This document shows positions 1 to 6,640 of a stretch of 10,985 nt of DNA, piece after piece. The translations under genes and the position numbers were made by a program. Source of the stretch: Chloroflexota bacterium (GTDB lineage Bacteria > Chloroflexota > Dehalococcoidia > JABGRK01); NCBI GenBank assembly GCA_030665485.1, contig DAOUZV010000028.1:1-10985 (forward strand). The letters run 5' to 3'. A model generated the notes under the pieces. That model had not been told where the DNA came from. It was given only the letters and a program-made list of their open reading frames with translations, and did not search any database. Position 1 is the first letter of the stretch. Each line of letters opens with the position of its first letter.

Positions 1-1419
1 TTTGGTTCTGTTGAGGATGCGGTAACTGGCATTTGCACTGATAACGAAGGTAACGGGTATATTGTAATGTGCCGCCGTCCACAGCGCCTGGTTGCCCCAC
101 ATGGCGCTGCCGTCGCCGACAACGGCGATTACCTTGCGCTCAGGGTTGCCCATTGCCATACCGATGGCGTTGGCGATACCGGCTCCGATGGCTCCACCAC
201 GGGTTCTGGCATAGCTTCTGGGCTCGTTGTACTCCATGGAATCGGCCAGATCGCGTGAGTAGGACCAGCAATCATCAAATATAGTTGTATTGGCCGGGCG
301 GCAGGCGTCTATGTCTTGGACCAGCTTGGAGAAGGCGATGGGAACGCTGTCGTTTTCGTCGGCCATCTTCTTCTTCAAATCTGCTGCGAGGCCGGCCTTT
401 TTGCCCTTGATAATCTCGATTCTGTCGGCTACTTTTTTGCGGACATCGTTCGTCATTATCTTTTCTATAGCCTCAATAAGGTCGGCTACGGCCAGGTTGA
501 CGTTGCCCCATATACCTGCGTCTACCGGAGCGTTCTTGCCTATCTGCCATTCATCGTCGTCTATGTGAATGGTCTTGGCCCCGGGCGGCACCGGAGTTCC
601 GGCTCCGCCGCCGACGCTCAGAACCAAATCGGGCGATCCGAAGAACGGCTTAACGTTTTTGGAATCTCCCAGCTGTTGAACGTGATTGCTGGGGAAGTTA
701 ACGTCGGTCATCCAGCCGTGGAAGACCGGTATACCGATCAGTTCGGCCAGTTTGACCACCTCGTACATGGCGTTGTTTCTTTCCACACCGTAACTTACGG
801 TCATCACCGGGTTTTCAGCGGCAATCAGCAACTCGGCTGCTTTGGCAACAACCTCTGCATCCGGCCTGATTGCAAGTGGCTTGGTCAGTGCAGGCTTATA
901 GTTGATATCTGCGGTTTGCCCCAGTATGTCCTGTGGCAGAGCGAGAAAAACAGGCCCCATTGGCGGTGTGGTTGCAACTTTATAGGCACGCATGATGGCT
1001 GTGGGAATATCGTGGGCGTAATTTATCTGGGTACCCCATTTTACGTACGGCGCGGCCATACCAACCAGATCGCCTGAAAGGGGCGGCTCATTCAGAAGTC
1101 TGCCGGCATCCTGCTGTCCGGCAGTGATTATCATGGGAACGCCGCCGTTTTTTGCATTAAGCATTGTAGGCATGGCAGCGGCAAGCCCAGGAGTGGTATG
1201 CAGGTTGGATATCGATACCTTGCCGGACGCTCTGGTGTAGCCCTCCGCCATGGCAACAACCATATCCTCGTGCATAGACAAGATAAACTCCAGCTCGGGG
1301 TGGTTGGTAAGCTCGTCCAAAAATTTAACTTCGGTTGTCCCGGGCAGCCCGAAGATGTATTTGACGCCTTCCTTTTTGAAGATTTCCATTATCGCTGTTT
1401 TGCCAAGCATTTCAGTCAT
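1..1419 (-). CDS. ThDP-dependent 2-oxo acid decarboxylase, benzoylformate decarboxylase-like (3' end missing)
   Basis: Translating the minus strand from the ATG at 1419 gives 473 codons with no stop up to the window edge; the family is usually about 530 to 560 residues, so the C-terminus is cut off. A pyrimidine-binding domain (about 1-165) holds FGLPGTT (23-29), the cofactor-activating Glu51 in MHED, and His74 in SNLHTTPG, which matches the catalytic His70 of benzoylformate decarboxylase. A central domain (about 190-320) follows. The pyrophosphate domain has GDGS with Asp436 and Asn463, spaced 27 residues apart as expected for the two Mg ligands. The usual NN before the bound glycine is AN here. 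The loop that carries His281 in benzoylformate decarboxylase appears shortened. Glu51 argues against glyoxylate carboligase, which lacks it. Predicted cytosolic reaction: non-oxidative decarboxylation of a 2-oxo acid to an aldehyde. The neighbouring aldehyde oxidoreductase fits that product. An acetolactate-synthase-like carboligase is the main alternative. Family call is firm; substrate is unknown. Confidence 0.88.
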   Translation of the reverse strand, partial: MTEMLGKTAIMEIFKKEGVKYIFGLPGTTEVKFLDELTNHPELEFILSMHEDMVVAMAEGYTRASGKVSISNLHTTPGLAAAMPTMLNAKNGGVPMIITAGQQDAGRLLNEPPLSGDLVGMAAPYVKWGTQINYAHDIPTAIMRAYKVATTPPMGPVFLALPQDILGQTADINYKPALTKPLAIRPDAEVVAKAAELLIAAENPVMTVSYGVERNNAMYEVVKLAELIGIPVFHGWMTDVNFPSNHVQQLGDSKNVKPFFGSPDLVLSVGGGAGTPVPPGAKTIHIDDDEWQIGKNAPVDAGIWGNVNLAVADLIEAIEKIMTNDVRKKVADRIEIIKGKKAGLAADLKKKMADENDSVPIAFSKLVQDIDACRPANTTIFDDCWSYSRDLADSMEYNEPRSYARTRGGAIGAGIANAIGMAMGNPERKVIAVVGDGSAMWGNQALWTAAHYNIPVTFVISANASYRILNRTK

Positions 1420-1425
1420 TTATTA

Positions 1426-1430
1426 CCTCC
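1426..1430 (-). promoter_or_regulatory. Ribosome binding site of the ThDP decarboxylase gene
   Basis: The minus strand reads GGAGG here, 6 bases before the ATG at 1419. It lies within the 22-base gap after the stop codon of the aldehyde oxidoreductase gene. The near-consensus site fixes the start and suggests the two genes share one transcript. Confidence 0.8.
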
Positions 1431-1441
1431 TAATTTATCCG

Positions 1442-3238
1442 TTAATAAAGAGCGGCGGCCACGTCCTCCATGCCCAGCTGCTCCAGCTTTTGCCTGCTTG
1501 GTTTCCCTGTATTTAAATCCCAATCCATTGCCGCGAGATATTCACTTACTCTTTCATCCATATTGACCGTCAGTCCCGCGGCAGGCCCCTCGGTTTGCGG
1601 GGGTGTACCCACGATCCTGCCGTTTACCTTACGCTCAACGGAATTTATACCCTCTCTAACGTTGAAAGCCTGACGGATGTTCGATATTCTCTCGCCAGCC
1701 TCCGTCATCAAAGCGACATCGTAAGGGTGCCCTGTAACCGCTGTCATATACTGAGAAACGGTTTCGGTGCCCAGCAGTACGTTGAACCAGAAGCACAGGC
1801 CCGCCGAGTTATAGGCCTGGCAGAAGGTGTTTTTCCCCTTCTGCTCGGCTCCCACGCCACTCTCAACACCGCCCTGGGTGTGTCGCGCTGGTGTGGGATC
1901 GATTTTATAGGAACAGGCGTAGGCCGGGTTGGTCTTGGGATCGTGATAGGGCATCTCCTGCCCCCCGATGTGTATCGCATATTGATCTGAACCCTTACCT
2001 ATTATTTCGGCAGCTGATTTTGAGCCATTGGCCAGAATCGCTCCAATATCCTCTCGTTTTGCCATCTTCTCAAGCATGGCGATGATCGACTTATGATCGC
2101 CCCACTTCAACTCGATGCCGCCGGTATCTTCTTTAGTGATGAGGCCGTTCTCGTAACACTCTATGGCAAAGGCAACAGTGCCACCGGCCGATATGGTATC
2201 CATGCCGTAGCGATTGCATATATCGTTTGCCATTATCACAGATTCCAAACTGTCGTTTAAGCACATGGTTCCGAAGGCAACGGCGGTTTCGTATTCAGGC
2301 TTGTGCACGCCAGCAGCATATGTATAACTTACACCTGCCTTCATCTGTCCGCCGCAGGCTATGGGGCAGCGCCAGCAGCCGTATTTCTTCTGCTGATATG
2401 GCACCAGCTCTTCATTGGCAGCTTCCGTCTTGGGGAAATCGCGGGGACCCACACCACCCCAGTTCTTGGTGGGTACACCCCTGAAGGCCAGAGCGCCCAT
2501 GGTACCGGCAAAGGTGCCATTGTTCCTTAAACGGTCGGCCAGCTTGTGACTTTTAAGCTTGGCCAAACTCTCTTTTCTTAATCGATCGATTGCATCTTTG
2601 TCGGCCACTTCAATCTCGGCGGTGCCGTGTACCGCTATGGCCTTCAGCTTCTTTGAGCCCATAACCGCGCCCAAACCTGAACGTCCGGCGGCCCGTCCTT
2701 CGTTGTTGATGATGCAGGCAATGAGCGACATCGCCTCACCGGAAGGGCCGATGCAGGCAATTCTCATATCCTTGCCCAGATCTGCTTTAAGCGCCTCTTC
2801 CGTTTCATTAGTATCTTTACCCCAAAGATGACTGGCATCTTTTAGCTCGGCCGCACCGTCTTTTATTACCAGATACACCGGCTTATCAGATGCTCCGGTA
2901 AAGAAAACGGCGTCGTATCCGGCAAATTTGAGGTATGGCCCGAAGTCTCCGCCGGAGTTGGCATCGCCCCAGCCACCTGTAAGCGGCGATTTTCCAACTA
3001 CAACGTACCTGTTACCACCGGGTGTTGGCGTGCCGGTAAGCGGGCCCGTCAAAAACCCAAGGGTGTTATCGGGACCAAGCGGATCGACTCCTCCTTTTTG
3101 GCGGGAGAAAAGCACCCTGGCTCCCATTCCGTATCCGCCCAGATAGTCGAGGTACAGCTTTTCGTCTGGTGTTTCGGTGGAAATAGTACCGTCCGAAAGG
3201 TTCACAAAGAGCATCTTGCCCGTTACACCCTTCATCAT
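1442..3238 (-). CDS. aor: Aldehyde:ferredoxin oxidoreductase (AOR) family tungsten/molybdenum enzyme
   Basis: This 598-residue protein has the full length of the AOR family (about 605 in Pyrococcus furiosus). The N-terminal domain carries GPLTGT (65-70), KSPLTGG and ANSGGDFG (93-100), followed by KFAGYD, which surround the bis-pterin cofactor. The [4Fe-4S] ligands are visible as CWRCPIAC (Cys288, Cys291, Cys295) plus Cys482 in SAGLC. Glu317 (PEYE) and His453 match the active-site Glu313 and His448 of P. furiosus AOR. The pterin-binding motif DxxGLC reads NSAGLC (Asn477 for Asp), and the other, normally GLD, reads GMD. Predicted cytosolic reaction: aldehyde + H2O to carboxylate, reducing ferredoxin. 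The next gene downstream is a 2-oxo acid decarboxylase that could supply the aldehyde. Two ATGs (3238 and 3235) follow a GGAGG at 3248-3244; the second is spaced better, so the true start may be one codon later. Metal (W or Mo) and substrate cannot be told from sequence. Confidence 0.95.
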   Translation of the reverse strand: MMKGVTGKMLFVNLSDGTISTETPDEKLYLDYLGGYGMGARVLFSRQKGGVDPLGPDNTLGFLTGPLTGTPTPGGNRYVVVGKSPLTGGWGDANSGGDFGPYLKFAGYDAVFFTGASDKPVYLVIKDGAAELKDASHLWGKDTNETEEALKADLGKDMRIACIGPSGEAMSLIACIINNEGRAAGRSGLGAVMGSKKLKAIAVHGTAEIEVADKDAIDRLRKESLAKLKSHKLADRLRNNGTFAGTMGALAFRGVPTKNWGGVGPRDFPKTEAANEELVPYQQKKYGCWRCPIACGGQMKAGVSYTYAAGVHKPEYETAVAFGTMCLNDSLESVIMANDICNRYGMDTISAGGTVAFAIECYENGLITKEDTGGIELKWGDHKSIIAMLEKMAKREDIGAILANGSKSAAEIIGKGSDQYAIHIGGQEMPYHDPKTNPAYACSYKIDPTPARHTQGGVESGVGAEQKGKNTFCQAYNSAGLCFWFNVLLGTETVSQYMTAVTGHPYDVALMTEAGERISNIRQAFNVREGINSVERKVNGRIVGTPPQTEGPAAGLTVNMDERVSEYLAAMDWDLNTGKPSRQKLEQLGMEDVAAALY

Positions 3239-3281
3239 TCACTCCTCCTGTTATATATAGCAATCGTCCTTATAGTTTGCG

Positions 3282-3318
3282 AAAGGGTAACCGCACCAAT
3301 TGCTACTGGCTACCCTTT
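3282..3318 (-). promoter_or_regulatory. Stem-loop in the leader of the AOR gene
   Basis: The 117-base gap between the aminotransferase stop and the AOR start holds a perfect 8-bp inverted repeat, AAAGGGTA (3282-3289) with TACCCTTT (3311-3318). In the transcript the stem can extend by four pairs (GCCA with UGGU, one G-U) across a 5-base bulge, leaving an 8-base loop. A second short complement, CCCTT at 3323-3319 in the transcript, lies just upstream and could compete for pairing. No U-run follows, so an ordinary intrinsic terminator is unlikely. It could be an attenuator, a protein or metabolite sensor, or an RNA processing site. A weak -10-like TATAAG lies downstream at about 3273-3268. The structure is seen in sequence; the function is inference. 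Confidence 0.45.
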
Positions 3319-3355
3319 AAGGGAGACACATCGTATTATTTTTGCCTTTTAAGCC

Positions 3356-4537
3356 TTAAGAGCTAGGCAGATATTTCTTCATGGCATTCAGGTATTCGGA
3401 AAGCCTGTCTTTGGTCATATCACCCATGTGAGGTATTCTTATGATCACACCCTTGCCCTGGGCTTCCAAAGCCTTGTTCATCGGCGGCAGGCCGGTGCTC
3501 ATCACGAATTTCTCCTCGCGCAGCTTGAGTTTCACCGGATTAAGATCCTGCATTTTCATACTCGGTGGTGTCTGCAGTGCGGTTACCGAGTTGGAGGCGA
3601 CATTTTTGTCTGCAAACAGCTGGTAGCCATTACCCAGGCTGTCAATCCAGTCGTGAGTCATCTCCTTGAGCGCTTTGTGCCTGGCGTATCTTTCCTGGAC
3701 GCCCTCGGTATTTACGATGTAATCCGTCTGCAGGTAAAGCGCATTAATCAGCGTGCAGTTCGGCGTTGTGCCTGTCATGAATCCTTTCGCAGTTGCGGCG
3801 TGTTTGGTTAGATCCAATATAGAGGGCGGGTAGCATTTCTTATTTTCTACAAGATACTTGGCCCTCTCAAGCGCCTCTTCGCTGACAATAGCTATGCCGA
3901 AGCCGGCATCAAGCCCCATACATTTCTGTGTGGCTGTGCTGTACATGGCTACGTTGCCCTGAATGCCGGTTCTGGTTGCACCGAAGGCGCTGACGGCATC
4001 CACCAGGGGCAGTGCCCCGTACTTCTTTATCACTTGTGAAACCGCGACAACATCAACCTCAACGCCTGTCGAAGTCTCGTTGTGGGTAAAGGTTACCACG
4101 CTGGGTTTTTCGCCGTTTCTTTCCATCTCCTTGAGCTTGTCTTCAAGCACATTGAGATCGATGCCCTGGCCCGGCTCAAAAGACAGCTTCTCGGAGTTCT
4201 TTCGATTAGCTACAGTCATACCGTGGTACATATCACCGAAGGAGCCCATGGAAACGGAGAGCACCTTATCGTCATCTCCGATAAGCGATGTGACCGAGGT
4301 CTCCATGGCGGTGCTTACGCTGCCCGGCATCAGGATGATGTGGTAACTGTCGTCCACCTCCGCCATCTTTCTCAAATTGGCATATATAGGCTTAAGCCTT
4401 ACTATTATCTGCTCGTCGCGGTGCGAGAAGTTGGGCATCTTGGCCGCCTGCACCATCAGATCGCGCCTTACATAGGTAGGCCCCGGAGTGAACAGTTTAA
4501 GATCCTCTACCTGAGCGGCTAATTCTTCAAATCCCAT
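3356..4537 (-). CDS. Class V PLP-dependent aminotransferase (alanine/serine-glyoxylate aminotransferase type)
   Basis: The 393-residue protein has the length and motif order of fold-type I, class V aminotransferases. TPGPT (17-21) and FSHRDEQ (37-43) are the usual N-terminal substrate-loop signatures. THNETSTGV (151-159) contacts PLP, Asp180 in VDAVSAFGA pairs with the pyridine nitrogen, Lys205 in TATQKCMG is the Schiff-base lysine, and Arg367 in IRIPHMGD is the carboxylate-binding arginine. The family moves an amino group to pyruvate or glyoxylate; members include alanine-glyoxylate, serine-glyoxylate, purine-catabolic and 2-aminoethylphosphonate transaminases. Cysteine desulfurase is unlikely, since no catalytic Cys loop is evident. 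The gene begins the catabolic module, with its own promoter about 50 bases upstream, and precedes the AOR and decarboxylase genes. It probably makes the 2-oxo acid that the decarboxylase consumes. The ATG at 4537 has an AAGGG-type ribosome site about 8 bases upstream. The amino donor is unknown. Confidence 0.9.
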   Translation of the reverse strand: MGFEELAAQVEDLKLFTPGPTYVRRDLMVQAAKMPNFSHRDEQIIVRLKPIYANLRKMAEVDDSYHIILMPGSVSTAMETSVTSLIGDDDKVLSVSMGSFGDMYHGMTVANRKNSEKLSFEPGQGIDLNVLEDKLKEMERNGEKPSVVTFTHNETSTGVEVDVVAVSQVIKKYGALPLVDAVSAFGATRTGIQGNVAMYSTATQKCMGLDAGFGIAIVSEEALERAKYLVENKKCYPPSILDLTKHAATAKGFMTGTTPNCTLINALYLQTDYIVNTEGVQERYARHKALKEMTHDWIDSLGNGYQLFADKNVASNSVTALQTPPSMKMQDLNPVKLKLREEKFVMSTGLPPMNKALEAQGKGVIIRIPHMGDMTKDRLSEYLNAMKKYLPSS

Positions 4538-4589
4538 ATCTAACGCCCTTTCAAATCCATGTTGTTTATCTTTATTTTAGTACTTATTT

Positions 4590-4616
4590 ATTATATCAAT
4601 CGGCCTGGTTGGTAAA
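4590..4616 (-). promoter_or_regulatory. Extended -10 sigma70-type promoter for the aminotransferase-AOR-decarboxylase unit
   Basis: The minus strand has a perfect TATAAT at 4595-4590, preceded by TG at 4598-4597, giving an extended -10 element (TGATATAAT). A partial -35 match, TTTACC at 4616-4611, lies 15 bases upstream, shorter than ideal; extended -10 promoters need little -35 match. Transcription would begin near 4583, about 45 bases before the aminotransferase ATG. This suggests the enzyme genes can be transcribed independently of the transporter genes upstream. Confidence 0.55.
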
Positions 4617-4619
4617 TAG

Positions 4620-4657
4620 CTGCTTTTGCATATGTTGACTCCCTTATTTAAAAGCAG
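4620..4657. repeat. 8-bp inverted repeat upstream of the catabolic promoter
   Basis: CTGCTTTT (4620-4627) and AAAAGCAG (4650-4657) are perfect arms around a 22-base spacer. The repeat lies in the 149-base gap between the dppF stop and the aminotransferase start, just upstream of the promoter's -35 region. It has no T-run after it on the minus strand, so it does not look like a standard terminator for the transporter genes. An operator for a dimeric regulator is possible, though the arms are short and A/T-rich enough that chance is not excluded. Confidence 0.35.
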
Positions 4658-4686
4658 TACGAATACCGTATCATGCCTTATCGTTC

Positions 4687-5670
4687 TTAACCGCGATGTT
4701 TATGGCAGGCCACGTAGTGACCCGGAGCGCCTTCAATCAGACCGGGCTCCTCCTCTTTGCAGATGTCCATTATGTAGGGACACCTGAGGTGGAACCGGCA
4801 TCCCGGAGGCGGCTCGGTGAAGTAGGGAACCTCGCCCTCGATGTCGATGTTTTTACCCCAGTTTTCATCGGGAATCAGCGGAGGTATGGCTTCTATGAGC
4901 AACTCGGTGTAGGGATGAAGCGGCTTGTGCACTATATCGTCTGCGTTGGCCACCTCCACCATCTTGCCGGCGTACATCACCGCTATGCGGTCGCAGATGG
5001 CGCGTGCCACCCCGAACTCATGCGTTATAAAGAAATAGGTGAGGTCCTTCTCCGCCTTAAGCTTCATTATGAGGGAAATGATGTCGGCGCGGATGGAAGC
5101 GTCGAGCATGCTCACCGGCTCGTCGGCAACGATAAACTCCGGCCCCAGTATCAGCGCCCTGGCTATTCCCACACGCTGTCTCTCGCCTCCACTGAGCTCA
5201 TTGGGCCTCTTCTGCAGCATCTCGTCGGAGGTTTGCAGACCCACCGTTTCCAGCAACTCGCGAACCTTGTCTCTTTCCTCCCGCTTGCCCCGGTACATGT
5301 TATGAACCCTGATAGGCTCGGCCACGATGTTCAGGATGGTCCTCACCGGGTTTAGCGCGCCGAAGGGATCCTGAAAGATCATCTGCATCTTCCTGCGCAG
5401 CGCCTTCATCTGCTTGCGGTTGTACTTGGTTATGTCCTCGCCCTTAAACAGCATCCGGCCGCTGGTGGGCTTCTCCAGATGCATCAGCAGCCGTGCCAGC
5501 GTCGTCTTGCCGCAGCCTGACTCACCCACCACTCCGTAGGTTTTGCCCTTCTGAACCTCAAAACTGATGTCGTCGACGGCGTGTACATGTATGTGCTGGC
5601 CAAAGAACTGGCCGCGCTTCTTTAGGACGAATAACTTTACTAGATTCTCAACCTTGAAATATGATTCCAC
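4687..5670 (-). CDS. dppF: Peptide-type ABC importer ATPase, DppF/OppF family
   Basis: This 327-residue cytosolic ATPase powers the adjacent DppBC permease. Walker A GESGCGKTT (49-57), Q-loop Gln100 (FQDP), signature LSGGE (159-163), Walker B ending ADE (Glu184), D-loop SMLD and H-loop His217 (ITHE) are all present, so it should hydrolyse ATP. The C-terminal oligopeptide-transporter extension has four cysteines spaced CX5CX6CX17C, ending HYVACH. The same pattern in M. tuberculosis OppD-type ATPases has been reported to hold a [4Fe-4S] cluster. The start is GTG at 5670, with a purine-rich GGGGAT before it; the gene follows dppD by 10 bases and ends the transporter gene group. Assignment as F rather than D rests on gene order and the FQDP-type Q-loop. 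The symbol is family-level, since substrate is not known. Confidence 0.95.
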   Translation of the reverse strand: MESYFKVENLVKLFVLKKRGQFFGQHIHVHAVDDISFEVQKGKTYGVVGESGCGKTTLARLLMHLEKPTSGRMLFKGEDITKYNRKQMKALRRKMQMIFQDPFGALNPVRTILNIVAEPIRVHNMYRGKREERDKVRELLETVGLQTSDEMLQKRPNELSGGERQRVGIARALILGPEFIVADEPVSMLDASIRADIISLIMKLKAEKDLTYFFITHEFGVARAICDRIAVMYAGKMVEVANADDIVHKPLHPYTELLIEAIPPLIPDENWGKNIDIEGEVPYFTEPPPGCRFHLRCPYIMDICKEEEPGLIEGAPGHYVACHKHRG

Positions 5671-5680
5671 CTAATATCCC

Positions 5681-6640
5681 CTACTTACTTTCATTTATGC
5701 GATGGCAGGCCACGTAGTGATTGGGCGCAACCTCTACAAGCACCGGCGCGTCCTCCCCGCAATTCTCCTGCCCAACGGTGCACCTGGGAGAGAACCTGCA
5801 GCCCTCGGGCGGATTGAGCAGATCGGGTGGCTTGCCCGGTATGCTCTCCGGAATGCTGATGTCCGAGTGTATGTCCATAAGCGCGCTCAACAGCTTCTGC
5901 GTGTACGGATGCTGCGGCGAGGTGAATATCTCCGTCGTTGCCCCCATCTCCACTATCTTGCCGGCGTACATGATGATTATCCTGTCGCAGGCCTGACCCA
6001 GTACCGACAGCTCATGAGATATATATATAAGCGAAAGGTTCAGCCTTTTCTGCAGGTCGATCAGCAGCCTGAGCACCTGAACCTGAGTGACCACATCCAG
6101 AGCGGTCGTCGGCTCGTCGGCTATGACGATGTCCGGGTCGCAGGCCAGCGCCATCGCTATCATGACACGCTGCCTCATGCCTCCGCTCAACTCGTGGGGG
6201 AAGCTTTTGGCCCGCTGCGGGTCCATCTTCACCTGTGCCAGCAGCCCCCTGGTTTGCTCCCAGGCATCGCTCTTGCTGACTTTCCTGTGTATTTGGATCG
6301 CCTCCACTATCTGGGCACCAACGGTGTATACCGGGTTCAGCGCCCCCATCGCCGCCTGCGAAATGAGCGATATCCTTTCCCATCTCACCTTGAGGAACTC
6401 TTTCATGGGCATGTCCAGCAGGGACAGGTCACCCAGCATTATCTTGCCGCCGACCACCGCACCACCCTTTATGAGCCTCATCAGCGACATGGCAACCGTC
6501 GTCTTGCCGCAGCCGGACTCGCCGGCTATGCCGATGGATTCGCCCTTTTCCAGGGTGAAGCTGACCCCGTCGGCGGCCTTTACCGGCCCCGCCTCCGTAA
6601 AGTAATGAGTCCTTAGATCTTCTACTTCAAGCAGTGGCAT
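5681..6640 (-). CDS. dppD: Peptide-type ABC importer ATPase, DppD/OppD family
   Basis: This 319-residue ATPase is the partner of DppF in the nucleotide-binding heterodimer. It shows Walker A GESGCGKTT (40-48), Gln95 of the Q-loop, signature LSGGM (151-155), Walker B IVIADE (171-176), D-loop TALD and H-loop His209 (ISHE), so it appears catalytically intact. The Q-loop reads SQAAMGALNP where SQDPM or FQDPM is more common. The C-terminal region GKPPDLLNPPEGC is the typical Opp/Dpp extension, and its cysteines repeat the CX5CX6CX17C spacing of DppF, again a candidate iron-sulfur site. The ATG at 6640 overlaps the TAA of dppC by one base (TAATG), with GGAAGGG just upstream, so translation is probably coupled to dppC. 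Symbol is family-level. Confidence 0.95.
   Translation of the reverse strand: MPLLEVEDLRTHYFTEAGPVKAADGVSFTLEKGESIGIAGESGCGKTTVAMSLMRLIKGGAVVGGKIMLGDLSLLDMPMKEFLKVRWERISLISQAAMGALNPVYTVGAQIVEAIQIHRKVSKSDAWEQTRGLLAQVKMDPQRAKSFPHELSGGMRQRVMIAMALACDPDIVIADEPTTALDVVTQVQVLRLLIDLQKRLNLSLIYISHELSVLGQACDRIIIMYAGKIVEMGATTEIFTSPQHPYTQKLLSALMDIHSDISIPESIPGKPPDLLNPPEGCRFSPRCTVGQENCGEDAPVLVEVAPNHYVACHRINESK

Noticed and set aside
316..1077. Open frame of 253 codons on the plus strand opposite the ThDP decarboxylase gene
   Set aside because: It lies entirely antisense to a gene with clear family motifs, has no recognisable domain, and no good ribosome site. Other plus-strand frames, such as 5702-6616 and 4696-5355, are shadows of the ATPase genes for the same reason.
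1..1419. Glyoxylate carboligase or sulfoacetaldehyde acetyltransferase as the identity of the ThDP enzyme
   Set aside because: Glyoxylate carboligase lacks the catalytic glutamate that is present here (Glu51), and the NLH motif with His74 fits benzoylformate-type decarboxylases rather than sulfoacetaldehyde acetyltransferase.
4702..5719. An 18-base identity (tggcaggccacgtagtga) repeated about 1 kb apart
   Set aside because: Both copies encode the conserved HYVACH region at the C-termini of the paralogous DppF and DppD, so shared ancestry and function explain it; it is not a mobile or attachment repeat.
6018..6032. TA-rich run (atatatatata) resembling a promoter or simple repeat
   Set aside because: It is inside dppD and encodes the IYIS residues just before the H-loop histidine, a conserved segment of the ATPase.
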